This document shows positions 1 through 6,248 of a DNA stretch of 10,395 nt, one piece after another; within the stretch, counting starts at the first letter, position 1, and the number at the start of each line of letters is the position of its first letter. The stretch lies in NCBI GenBank assembly GCA_965120355.1, contig CBCPMX010000155.1, positions 1 through 10,395 of the forward strand, in the 5' to 3' direction. The position numbers and the translations under genes are program-made. Origin of the DNA: CBCPMX01 sp965120355. Its GTDB lineage: Bacteria > Bacillota > Clostridia > Oscillospirales > Oscillospiraceae. The notes beneath the pieces were generated by a model. The model was not told the DNA's origin, searched no databases, and saw nothing but the letters and a program-made list of their open reading frames with translations.

Positions 1-438
1 ACTCAGAGTTTCAACTCCATCAGGAAAGAGAACGTAGACGTCCTCGTTTTTGTTGTTGGACGAGATATTTTGGGCGCCGTTCCCAACGGTGGTAACTTTA
101 TATCCACCCAGAGTGGCAGGAATCATCACCACATTGCCGGCCGTTTCCTCGCCAAGGCCCCACAAAATTGTGGCGACACCCTCGGCAGAGGTGTCCTCAG
201 TCTGTCCCATGGACGCTTCCCCGGTGCCGGCCATGGAAGACATGCCGGGATCGCCGCCGCCCATGCCGCCCATATTGTAGGCGACGCTGACCTCATAGAC
301 CCAGTTCCCCTCTGTCTGCCGGCCCTCCGGCACATCGATGCTGGGCATCATGTCGCCGGCTGCAGCGGGAACGGTCGAAAATGCGCACAGCATGCTCAGA
401 CACAGCAACAGTGCCAGTAGCCTCGTTTTCGACTTCAT
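1..438 (-). CDS. Secreted BspA-like (LRR_5) surface protein, N-terminal part, cut by window edge
   Basis: This is the first 146 codons of a gene that stays open to the left edge, so the C-terminus is not visible. The start at 438 is set by an AAGGAGG site 7 bases upstream on the minus strand. Residues 1-27 form a signal peptide: basic MKSKTR, a Leu-rich core (8-20), then an AAA cleavage region. Residues about 103-146 have the pattern of a BspA-type leucine-rich repeat (LRR_5): a VMIPATLGGYKVTTVG stretch followed by VYVLFPDGVETLS, matching the usual 'IPs.l.GypVtsIG...' and 'i.iPdsVtsIg' layout. An unusual Met/Gly/Ser-rich stretch (about 56-78) interrupts the region before the repeat. Such proteins are secreted or wall-attached and often mediate adhesion; that role is inferred from the family. 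Which anchor it uses, if any, cannot be seen. Confidence 0.8.
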   Translation of the reverse strand, partial: MKSKTRLLALLLCLSMLCAFSTVPAAAGDMMPSIDVPEGRQTEGNWVYEVSVAYNMGGMGGGDPGMSSMAGTGEASMGQTEDTSAEGVATILWGLGEETAGNVVMIPATLGGYKVTTVGNGAQNISSNNKNEDVYVLFPDGVETLS

Positions 439-491
439 TGCATTTCCTCCTTAAGAATAAATCGATGGTCAAAATGTCCATCATTTCTTCT

Positions 492-520
492 ATTATAAGG
501 TGAAGATGCAGCAAGTTCAA
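492..520 (-). promoter_or_regulatory. SigA-type promoter for the secreted LRR protein
   Basis: On the minus strand, TTGAAC (515-520) and a perfect TATAAT (492-497) are separated by exactly 17 bases. The predicted start near 485 leaves a leader of about 47 bases before the ATG at 438. This shows the LRR gene is transcribed on its own and not only by read-through from the ytvI-like gene upstream. Confidence 0.8.
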
Positions 521-661
521 CAAAAGAATTTCCTAAAAACATACACTTTTGTGAACTAACCTACAAAATATCACTATCCCAATGCACATCCTTCTTCAAA
601 GTGCATTCCGGTGGTATAGCTGCGCAGTATGGCTATGCGCATTCGGCAAAGGGGCGGATGG

Positions 662-1735
662 TTACTTTGCAGGCGGATGCAGCTCCCCGCGGAGTTGGTC
701 CCAAAACTGTTTGAGAACCATGACGGCAACGGGGAAAGCCAACATTCCTAAAATGCCCAGAAGCCGGTAGCCCACATAGATGGCGCCCAAAGTCAGTAGG
801 GGGCTGAGCCCCATTTGTTTGCCTACCAGCTTCGGTTCCAGCACCGTGCGAACCAGCGCTGCCACACCGTAGAGGATTAGAAGGCTGATACCGCCCCGCA
901 TGTCCCCCTGGACGAAGCGGAGCAGACCCCAGGGAATCAACACCGTTCCGGTCCCAAAAACCGGGAGCGCATCGATGACGGCGATCAGCCCGCCAACCAG
1001 CAGCGGTGCGTCCTGCCCCAGCAACATCAATCCCAGTGTGAGGATGACAAATGTGCAGCCCATCAGCTTTAGCTGCGCTTTAAACCAGCCGCCCATAGCC
1101 TTTTTCAGACTTCCTGCCGCAGTCAGAATCTTTTCGCGCCACTTGGGCGGCGGCAGTTTCCGGCATATCTGTTTTAAATGCGGCAGATCTGAGGAGATAA
1201 AGAAACTGGACAACACAGCTGTCAGCAGGAATACTACCGCATCGGGAACTGCTGCCACAATGGCGCCTGCCGCAGAAAAGGCAAGCTCCGGTAATTTCTG
1301 CGTCAACACGGTTCCGTTTTCAAAAAAGCTGTTGATGTACGTTTCCGCCGCTGTGCCGAAACCGTCGGGGAGCCGCGCCGCCAGCTCCGTCAATCGTGCC
1401 TTCAACTGCCGCATGGGTTCTGCCAGGCCCATCAAAATGCCGGGTAAATCCTGCGATAACGCTGCCAACTCAGTACACAGCTGCCGCACCAGTAGCCAAA
1501 GCCCCAGGCCCAGCAGCACATAAAATGCCGTCAGGCATGCGCCGGTGCAGCACCACCTGGGCAAGGGCGTTTTGCGCTGGCAAAGCCGTACCGGAGGCTC
1601 CAGCAGCAGCGCCACAGCCAGGCCCAAGACAAAGGGCAGGACTGCCGGCAGCAGAAATTTCAGCCCCAGCCAGATACCTGCGGCAGCCAGCAGCAGGTAT
1701 AATCCGATTCGAAAAAAAGATTTTTCTGCCATCAT
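662..1735 (-). CDS. ytvI: AI-2E family membrane protein, YtvI-like (sporulation integral membrane protein)
   Basis: A 357-residue polytopic membrane protein of the AI-2E transporter superfamily (PF01594), close to the family's usual 340-380 residues. Hydrophobic segments lie at about 8-45, 64-86, 152-181, 225-275, 282-298 and 311-341, with the typical amphipathic stretch (about 87-150) between the second and third. The IDALPVFGTGTVLIPWGLL segment (254-272) and EPKLVGKQMGLSPLLTL (300-316) are the signature regions and match the YtvI branch, which in Bacillus is linked to sporulation. Transport of AI-2 should not be assumed from the family name; the substrate is unknown. Two adjacent ATGs (1735, 1732) are possible starts; a GGAG 8 bases before the first favours 1735. 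It is divergent from the amino acid operon. I found no convincing promoter or terminator for it. Confidence 0.82.
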   Translation of the reverse strand: MMAEKSFFRIGLYLLLAAAGIWLGLKFLLPAVLPFVLGLAVALLLEPPVRLCQRKTPLPRWCCTGACLTAFYVLLGLGLWLLVRQLCTELAALSQDLPGILMGLAEPMRQLKARLTELAARLPDGFGTAAETYINSFFENGTVLTQKLPELAFSAAGAIVAAVPDAVVFLLTAVLSSFFISSDLPHLKQICRKLPPPKWREKILTAAGSLKKAMGGWFKAQLKLMGCTFVILTLGLMLLGQDAPLLVGGLIAVIDALPVFGTGTVLIPWGLLRFVQGDMRGGISLLILYGVAALVRTVLEPKLVGKQMGLSPLLTLGAIYVGYRLLGILGMLAFPVAVMVLKQFWDQLRGELHPPAK

Positions 1736-1864
1736 AGGAAGCGCTCCAGTCTTTGAATTGTGGAATTAAAGGACAGAGGTGTTTCTGCCAGAGGGACACA
1801 GGGATTTTGTCATTTTCGCCAAGAATGCGAAGAAAAACAGGGAGAAAACTTCATGAATTGAAGG

Positions 1865-1893
1865 TTGCAAAAGGAGCGGCAACGTGATAAGAT
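1865..1893 (+). promoter_or_regulatory. SigA-type promoter of the ACT regulator-hom-aspartokinase operon
   Basis: TTGCAA (1865-1870) and TAAGAT (1888-1893) are separated by exactly 17 bases. The predicted start lies near 1900, giving a leader of about 49 bases before the ATG at 1949. No other comparable promoter is seen before the terminator at 4932, so this one probably drives all three genes. Confidence 0.72.
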
Positions 1894-1909
1894 AGACCGC
1901 GACATATGA

Positions 1910-1934
1910 ACAAATGAATTTGTCTGAAAGACAA
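1910..1934 (+). promoter_or_regulatory. Two overlapping inverted repeats in the operon leader (candidate operator or leader switch)
   Basis: ACAAAT-GA-ATTTGT (1910-1923) is a perfect 6-bp inverted repeat about 10-23 bases after the predicted transcription start. It overlaps TTGTCT-GAA-AGACAA (1920-1934), a perfect 6-bp stem with a 3-base loop that ends one base before the GGAGG ribosome binding site (1936-1940). The two share bases 1920-1923 and cannot form together as RNA. The first could be a DNA operator for the ACT regulator encoded just downstream, or the pair could modulate ribosome access. The repeats are directly visible; their function is inferred. Confidence 0.45.
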
Positions 1935-1948
1935 CGGAGGGAAGGTCT

Positions 1949-2389
1949 ATGGCCAAAATGCCAAAATACTACCTTGTGGAGGCGACTGCGCTGCCGGAAG
2001 TCTTTTTGAAAGTCGCCGAAGCGAAGCGAATGCTGGAGACCGGCGAAGCCGCTACCGTCAATGAGGCGACAAAGGCGACCGGTATCAGCCGCAGTGCATT
2101 TTATAAATATCGGGACAGCTTAATGCCATTTCAAAATTTGATGGCTGGGCGGATTATTACGTTTCAGCTGATGTTGAAAGACCGAACGGGCGTGTTGGCT
2201 GGTATATTATCCATTTTTTCCTATTATGGTGCAAATATTCTCACCATCAATCAGAATATTCCCAGTAATGGCTGCGCCATGCTGACCATTTCGGCAGAAA
2301 CGTCAGATCTGTTGTGTCCGGTGGAGGAGCTGCTGAAAAAGACAGGAAATCTGGATGGCGTCATCAAGTCCGAAATTGTGGCGGGCTGA
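1949..2389 (+). CDS. pheB: Small HTH-ACT regulator (UPF0735 family, PheB/ThrR-like)
   Basis: A 146-residue protein with the full UPF0735/PheB layout. The N-terminal part (about 18-56) has a helix-turn-helix-like pattern around TVNEATKATGISRSAFYKYRD-type sequence (36-56), and residues about 69-143 form an ACT domain (DRTGVLAGILSIF, 78-90, then GANILTINQ, 94-102). Older records call such proteins chorismate mutase PheB, but no chorismate mutase domain is present. From memory, the B. subtilis homologue was shown to be a DNA-binding repressor of threonine genes and renamed ThrR. Lying first in an operon with hom and aspartokinase fits that role better than a phenylalanine role. The start has GGAGG 8 bases upstream. 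The ACT ligand is probably threonine or a related amino acid (inference). Confidence 0.85.
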   Translation: MAKMPKYYLVEATALPEVFLKVAEAKRMLETGEAATVNEATKATGISRSAFYKYRDSLMPFQNLMAGRIITFQLMLKDRTGVLAGILSIFSYYGANILTINQNIPSNGCAMLTISAETSDLLCPVEELLKKTGNLDGVIKSEIVAG

Positions 2390-2446
2390 CGGGAATATTC
2401 GTCCTGCGCACAGCGTGGGAGGCCATATACAGTAGGAGTATCGACT

Positions 2447-3652
2447 ATGGTTTCTATTGCGATTTTGGGTTTCGGCGTAGTTGGATCCGGCGTGGCAGAG
2501 GTCTTGCAGAAAAATGCCGCCTCTATCGCCAAAAAGGCCGCCGACGAAATTCGGGTCAAATATATTCTGGCCCGTCGGGAATACCCCGACAGTCCCTTTC
2601 GGGATCTTGTAATTCATGACTTTTCCATCATTGAGCAGGATCCGGAGGTGCAGGTGGTTGTAGAGTGTATTGGCGGCGCTACTGTAGCGCTGGACTATGT
2701 CCGCCGGGCGTTGCTGGCCGGAAAAAATGTGGTCACCTCCAATAAGGAACTGGTGGCAGAGTATGGCCACGACCTGTTGGAGATTGCCCAGCAGAAAAAT
2801 CTCAACTTTCTTTTTGAAGCCTCCGTGGGCGGTGGTATTCCCATCCTGCGCCCTCTGAATTCGTGTTTGGCCGGCAACGATTTGACAGAGATCTGCGGCA
2901 TTCTCAACGGCACTACCAATTATATTCTCACCAAGATGATCAAAGAAGGACTTTCCTTCGAGACAGCTTTGAAAGAGGCGCAGGAAAAGGGCTATGCCGA
3001 AGCGGATCCCACAGCCGATGTGGAGGGCCACGATGCCTGCCGGAAGATCTGTATTCTGGCGGCCCTGGCCTTCGGCCGTCACGTCTACCCGCGGCAGGTA
3101 CCCACGGAAGGGATTACAAAAATTGATGCTGCCGACATTCGATTTGCAGATGCGGCAGGCTGCCGCATCAAGCTTTTGGGGCGTGCTGTACGGACGGAGG
3201 ATGGAAAAATTGTGGCCTATGTTTCGCCCCATCTGCTCCCGGCAGACCAGCAGCTGGCCAATGTGGAAGATGTGTTCAACGGCATTGTTGTCCGCGGCGA
3301 CGCCATTGGCGACGTGATGTTTTACGGCCGCGGCGCCGGGAAACTGCCTACGGCCAGCGCCGTAGTGGCCGACGTCATCGACGCGGCGCGGCATTTTGGC
3401 GCGAAAAAATTTGTTGCCTGGGGAGAGGGCGGCGACGATGTTGTCGGCGATTATAGAGAGTTGCCTATGCGCTGGTACATTCGTACAGAGGCAACGCCGC
3501 TGCAGATCGGTGCGGCCTTCGGCGAGGTGGAGATGATTGCCTGCGCCGGTGCGCCAACGGGGCAGTCGGCATTTTTCACGGGGGAATTGACCCGGCGGCA
3601 GGTGGAGGAAAAAGGATTTGCGTTCCTCTCATTAATCCCGGTTATGGAGTAA
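2447..3652 (+). CDS. hom: Homoserine dehydrogenase with a shortened C-terminal ACT-like tail
   Basis: Cytosolic NAD(P)-dependent reduction of aspartate semialdehyde to homoserine, the branch point to threonine and methionine. The 401-residue protein has a Rossmann motif GFGVVGSG (8-15), the TSNKEL segment (97-102) with conserved Lys100, NGTTNYIL (154-161), and EADPTADVEGHDACRK (185-200), where Asp196 and Lys200 match the catalytic pair known in this family. YGRGAG lies at 293-298. The tail (about 341-401) begins like an ACT domain (MRWYIRTEATP) but is only about 60 residues and lacks the usual GVLA and ISI core; B. subtilis Hom is about 433 residues. Feedback control by threonine may therefore be weak or absent (inference). 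AGGAG lies 8 bases before the ATG; the gap after the ACT regulator is 57 bases. Confidence 0.95.
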   Translation: MVSIAILGFGVVGSGVAEVLQKNAASIAKKAADEIRVKYILARREYPDSPFRDLVIHDFSIIEQDPEVQVVVECIGGATVALDYVRRALLAGKNVVTSNKELVAEYGHDLLEIAQQKNLNFLFEASVGGGIPILRPLNSCLAGNDLTEICGILNGTTNYILTKMIKEGLSFETALKEAQEKGYAEADPTADVEGHDACRKICILAALAFGRHVYPRQVPTEGITKIDAADIRFADAAGCRIKLLGRAVRTEDGKIVAYVSPHLLPADQQLANVEDVFNGIVVRGDAIGDVMFYGRGAGKLPTASAVVADVIDAARHFGAKKFVAWGEGGDDVVGDYRELPMRWYIRTEATPLQIGAAFGEVEMIACAGAPTGQSAFFTGELTRRQVEEKGFAFLSLIPVME

Positions 3653-3715
3653 TAGGAATATAATAGGGATGGGTTCGGTTGCGTGACCGGGCACTATCCA
3701 GGTTTGGAGGATATT

Positions 3716-4921
3716 ATGGCACTGATTGTTCAAAAATTTGGCGGCAGCTCTGTCGCCAATGCCGAACGGATTTTTAATGCGGCAAACATCATCACAGATA
3801 CATACCGGAAGGGAAATGACGTGGTGGTGGTACTGTCTGCGCAAGGAGATACGACAGATGATCTGATTGCGAAAGCAAATGAAATCAATCCCAACTGCTC
3901 CAAGCGGGAAATGGATGTCCTGCTGAACACCGGGGAGCAGATTTCCTGCGCATTGGCGGCCATGGCGATTGACAAATTGGGCTGTCCGGTCATCTCTCTG
4001 ACCGGTTGGCAGGTAGGATTGGAGACGAACTCCGCTTACGGATCGGCACGGATCAAGCGTGTGGTCGGCACCCGGATTCGGGAAGAGCTGGATAAGCGAA
4101 AAATTGTGATCGTCTGTGGGTTTCAGGGCATCAACAAATATGGCGATGTGACGACGTTGGGCCGCGGCGGTTCAGATACCACGGCTGTGGCTTTGGCCGT
4201 GGCTTTGGGGGCGGATTTGTGTCAGATTTATACGGATGTGGACGGCGTCTACACGGCTGACCCGCGTATTGTCCCCAATGCCAGAAAGCTGGACGAAATT
4301 ATGTACGATGAAATGCTGGAATTGGCTTCTCTGGGCGCACAGGTGCTCCACAACCGCTCGGTGGAAATGGGCAAACGGTATAATATGAATATTGAGGTGC
4401 TTTCCAGCTTCTCCGGGAAGCCGGGCACTATTGTTAAGGAGGTCTCAAAAATGGAAAAAACCTATGTGGCCGGTGTGGCGAAGGACGTCAACATTGCAAG
4501 AATTGCGCTTTTAGGTATGAAGCATGTTCCCGGTGAGGCCTACAAGCTGTTCAGCTTGCTGGCCAAGCGCAAGATCAATGTGGATATTATTTTGCAGTCT
4601 ATTGGCCGCGGCGACAGCAAGGACATCAGCTTTACTGTCGGCATGGACAGTGTGGAAGCCGCAAAAGAGATTTTGGAGGCGAACCAGGATGCGCTGGGAT
4701 TTGAGCAGCTGACCGTTTCGACCGACGTTGCAAAAGTGTCTATCGTGGGCGCAGGGATGGCCAACAACCCTGGCGTCGCGGCGTCCATGTTTGAAGCGCT
4801 GTACGAGGCCGGTATCAATATTCGCATGATCTCTACTTCCGAGATTAAGGTTTCTGTGCTGATTGACGAAGAAGACGCCAACCGTGCGGTACGGGCTATT
4901 CACGCGAAATTCTTCGAGTAA
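3716..4921 (+). CDS. lysC: Aspartokinase, two-ACT type (alpha subunit)
   Basis: Phosphorylates aspartate, the first step toward lysine, threonine, methionine and diaminopimelate. The 401-residue protein carries KFGGSSV (7-13), GRGGSDTTA (149-157) and TDVDGVYTADPRIV (173-186) in the kinase domain, then two ACT domains (about 262-335 and 339-401, including STSEIKVS at 373-380). Length and order match the B. subtilis LysC/DapG group (about 405 residues). The start at 3716 has GGAGG 5 bases upstream and begins MALIVQKFGG as expected; an upstream in-frame GTG at 3683 has no ribosome binding site and adds 11 unlikely residues. It follows hom by 63 bases in the same operon. An internal start at codon 246 probably gives a separate beta subunit. 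Which end product inhibits it (lysine, threonine, both) cannot be told by eye. Confidence 0.95.
   Translation: MALIVQKFGGSSVANAERIFNAANIITDTYRKGNDVVVVLSAQGDTTDDLIAKANEINPNCSKREMDVLLNTGEQISCALAAMAIDKLGCPVISLTGWQVGLETNSAYGSARIKRVVGTRIREELDKRKIVIVCGFQGINKYGDVTTLGRGGSDTTAVALAVALGADLCQIYTDVDGVYTADPRIVPNARKLDEIMYDEMLELASLGAQVLHNRSVEMGKRYNMNIEVLSSFSGKPGTIVKEVSKMEKTYVAGVAKDVNIARIALLGMKHVPGEAYKLFSLLAKRKINVDIILQSIGRGDSKDISFTVGMDSVEAAKEILEANQDALGFEQLTVSTDVAKVSIVGAGMANNPGVAASMFEALYEAGINIRMISTSEIKVSVLIDEEDANRAVRAIHAKFFE
4436..4453 (+). promoter_or_regulatory. Internal ribosome binding site and start codon for aspartokinase beta subunit
   Basis: AAGGAGG (4436-4442) lies exactly 8 bases before an in-frame ATG (4451-4453) inside the aspartokinase gene. 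It is as strong as any gene-start site in the window. The ATG is codon 246, which is also where the beta subunit of B. subtilis aspartokinase II begins (408-residue alpha, 163-residue beta, from memory). Confidence 0.8.
4451..4921 (+). CDS. lysC: Aspartokinase beta subunit (in-frame internal start)
   Basis: A 156-residue product read in the same frame as the full-length enzyme, starting MEKTYVAGV and containing only the two ACT domains. In the alpha2-beta2 aspartokinases of Bacillus and Corynebacterium this subunit has no kinase activity and forms the effector-binding regulatory part of the complex. Support here is the strong AAGGAGG at ideal spacing, the codon 246 position, and its location exactly in the linker between kinase and ACT domains. 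It remains a prediction until translation is shown. Confidence 0.75.
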   Translation: MEKTYVAGVAKDVNIARIALLGMKHVPGEAYKLFSLLAKRKINVDIILQSIGRGDSKDISFTVGMDSVEAAKEILEANQDALGFEQLTVSTDVAKVSIVGAGMANNPGVAASMFEALYEAGINIRMISTSEIKVSVLIDEEDANRAVRAIHAKFFE

Positions 4922-4931
4922 AAACAGGTAT

Positions 4932-4982
4932 ATCCCCTCCCTTGTACATCATAAGATGCTGTGAGAGGGAGGGGATTTTTTT
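4932..4982 (+). terminator. Rho-independent terminator of the aspartate-family operon
   Basis: A perfect 11-bp stem (ATCCCCTCCCT at 4932-4942 with AGGGAGGGGAT at 4966-4976), a 23-base loop, and seven T residues (4976-4982). It starts 11 bases after the aspartokinase stop. The 3' arm includes GGGAGGGG, which is also the only ribosome binding site of the next gene. Confidence 0.9.
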
Positions 4983-5463
4983 GCGGGAAGTTCGAAGCCG
5001 GTGGATCCTGGCTTTTATTTTGGCGACGCTGGCCGGGGCTGGGCTGCATTTCCTATATGCGTTGCTGCCAAACCCGCTGGTAGGGTTGATTGCGCCGGTG
5101 AACGAAAGTGTTTGGGAGCATTTGAAGCTGAGTTTTTGGCCGTTTCTGGCCGCGGCGGCGGCGCTGTGCCACGGTGCAGAAGATGCGCAGAAAGCCTGGA
5201 GTGGGTTTTTGCTCGGGCTGCTGGCTATTCCGGCGGCTTTGTTGTCGGCCTATTATGTACTGCTGTGCGGATTTGGGGTTTCGGGACTGGCGGTGGACAT
5301 TGGACTGTATGTGTTGACCATGGCGCTGGGCTTCTGGGTTGCTGCGCGGCGGCAAAACGCGCAGTGGACGGGCATCCTCATTATACTGACGGCATTTTAT
5401 TGCGTCTGTTTGCTGCTGTTTTCTCTGCAAGCCCCGCCGCTGCCCATTTTTCAGACGCCCTGA
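4981..5463 (+). CDS. Small multi-spanning membrane protein, DUF6512-like
   Basis: A 160-residue hydrophobic protein with about five membrane segments (roughly 8-27, 48-62, 72-95, 98-120, 128-147). The NPLVGLIAPVNESVWEHLK stretch (31-49) is what I recognise as the signature of the clostridial DUF6512 family; no function is known. The start is uncertain. I choose TTG at 4981 because GGGAGGGG ends 6 bases upstream and the product begins MREVRSRW before the first membrane segment. An in-frame TTG at 4942 would extend it by 13 poorly hydrophobic residues and has no ribosome binding site. No ATG start is available near the N-terminus. No promoter of its own was seen, so expression probably depends on read-through of the preceding terminator or an unrecognised promoter inside the end of aspartokinase. 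Confidence 0.75.
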   Translation: MREVRSRWILAFILATLAGAGLHFLYALLPNPLVGLIAPVNESVWEHLKLSFWPFLAAAAALCHGAEDAQKAWSGFLLGLLAIPAALLSAYYVLLCGFGVSGLAVDIGLYVLTMALGFWVAARRQNAQWTGILIILTAFYCVCLLLFSLQAPPLPIFQTP

Positions 5464-5512
5464 GAGGAAGTGGGATCCTGATAGGCGGTTCGGTACAAAG
5501 GAGGAATTCAAA

Positions 5513-6007
5513 ATGCCGATAGCAGGAGTGGAGCAGCCGGAAATTCTGGAAGTCACGCCGGAACTTCGGCTTCGGAAATATGACGGAAATCATGCGTTTG
5601 CGCTGTCCTGGTACCAGGATCCGGAAACTGTCTGGCTGGTGGATGGCGTGACGGCGCCCTACGATGTTGCAAAGCTCAATCGGATGTATACTTACTTAAA
5701 TGCACATGGCGAGCTGTATTTTATTGAATGTTTGGAGGACGGCGCGTTCCGTCCCATTGGCGACGTGACCTTCTGGCAGGAGGATATGCCCATTGTTCTG
5801 GGGGACCGGGCGTGCCGAGGCAAAGGCATTGGGCGCAAGGTGGTCTGCGCGCTGGCAGAGCGCGGCAGGGCGCTGGGCTATGCGTTCCTGTTGGTGGATG
5901 AAATTTACGCATATAATCTTGGTTCTCAGCGGATGTTTGAAAGCGTCGGATTTCGGCGGTACGCTGAGACGGAAAAGGGATACCGGTATCGGCTGGAGCT
6001 GAAATAA
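5513..6007 (+). CDS. GNAT family N-acetyltransferase
   Basis: A 164-residue protein that transfers an acetyl group from acetyl-CoA to an unknown amine. Acetyl-CoA-binding motif A is RACRGKGIGRKVV (99-111), with the R-G-x-G-x-G pyrophosphate loop, followed by motif B with NLGSQRMFESVGFRRY (135-150). Upstream, PIGDVTFWQEDMPIVLG (81-97) forms the central strands. The wording resembles a common clostridial GNAT group with unknown substrate. AAAGGAGG lies 8 bases before the ATG. It follows the membrane protein by 49 bases, probably in one transcript, and its last four codons form the 5' arm of a terminator. Confidence 0.88.
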   Translation: MPIAGVEQPEILEVTPELRLRKYDGNHAFALSWYQDPETVWLVDGVTAPYDVAKLNRMYTYLNAHGELYFIECLEDGAFRPIGDVTFWQEDMPIVLGDRACRGKGIGRKVVCALAERGRALGYAFLLVDEIYAYNLGSQRMFESVGFRRYAETEKGYRYRLELK

Positions 6008-6024
6008 GCTCCAGCCGCTTTTTT
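5990..6024 (+). terminator. Rho-independent terminator overlapping the GNAT stop codon
   Basis: Perfect 11-bp stem (CGGCTGGAGCT at 5990-6000 with AGCTCCAGCCG at 6007-6017), a 6-base loop GAAATA that contains most of the TAA stop (6005-6007), and a run of six T residues (6019-6024). The left arm encodes the last residues of the acetyltransferase. Confidence 0.9.
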
Positions 6025-6135
6025 GTTGTAATCCAGAATCGCCAGATTTCAGACGGATTCTGTGCAACAAGCAGCGGCGAAGGTTTCCTCAGAAGGCGTC
6101 TTTAACGTTGGTTTTATGACTTTTTCGCATAGCCT

Positions 6136-6150
6136 ATAACTTGTGGTTAT
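6136..6150 (+). promoter_or_regulatory. Inverted repeat resembling a LysR-type regulator box
   Basis: ATAAC-TTGTG-GTTAT is a perfect 5-bp repeat around a 5-base centre and fits the T-N11-A form of LysR-type boxes. Its centre (6143) is about 63 bases before the predicted start near 6206, the usual place for a LysR-type recognition site. No LysR-type gene is in the window, so the regulator is unknown. Confidence 0.4.
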
Positions 6151-6170
6151 GCTTGTTTCCTATTTGCTAT

Positions 6171-6199
6171 TTGCTTCATAATTGAAAGTCAGATATAAT
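6171..6199 (+). promoter_or_regulatory. Promoter of the solute-binding protein gene
   Basis: A perfect TATAAT (6194-6199) is preceded at 17 bases by TTGCTT (6171-6176), a weak -35. A strong -10 with a weak -35 is typical of promoters that need an activator, which fits the LysR-box-like repeat upstream. The leader to the ATG at 6249 is about 43 bases. Confidence 0.65.
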
Positions 6200-6248
6200 A
6201 AAATTAAGGCGAGATATCGTCAAAAATTTGTGCGAAAGGACGAAAGAA

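Noticed and set aside
581..607. AATGCAC/GTGCATT inverted repeat downstream of the ytvI-like gene as a terminator.
   Set aside because: Only 7 bp with a 13-base loop and no T-run on either strand; TGCGCA repeats at 621-641 are equally weak.
2303..3394. A 363-codon minus-strand open frame opposite hom.
   Set aside because: It overlaps a clear homoserine dehydrogenase with all catalytic motifs, and its own product resembles no protein family.
3659..3664. A perfect TATAAT in the hom-aspartokinase gap, as a possible internal promoter.
   Set aside because: No -35-like hexamer lies at 16-18 bases and there is no extended -10, so it is more likely chance in a short AT-rich gap.
3683..3715. An upstream GTG start for aspartokinase.
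   Set aside because: No ribosome binding site; the ATG at 3716 has GGAGG and gives the expected N-terminus.
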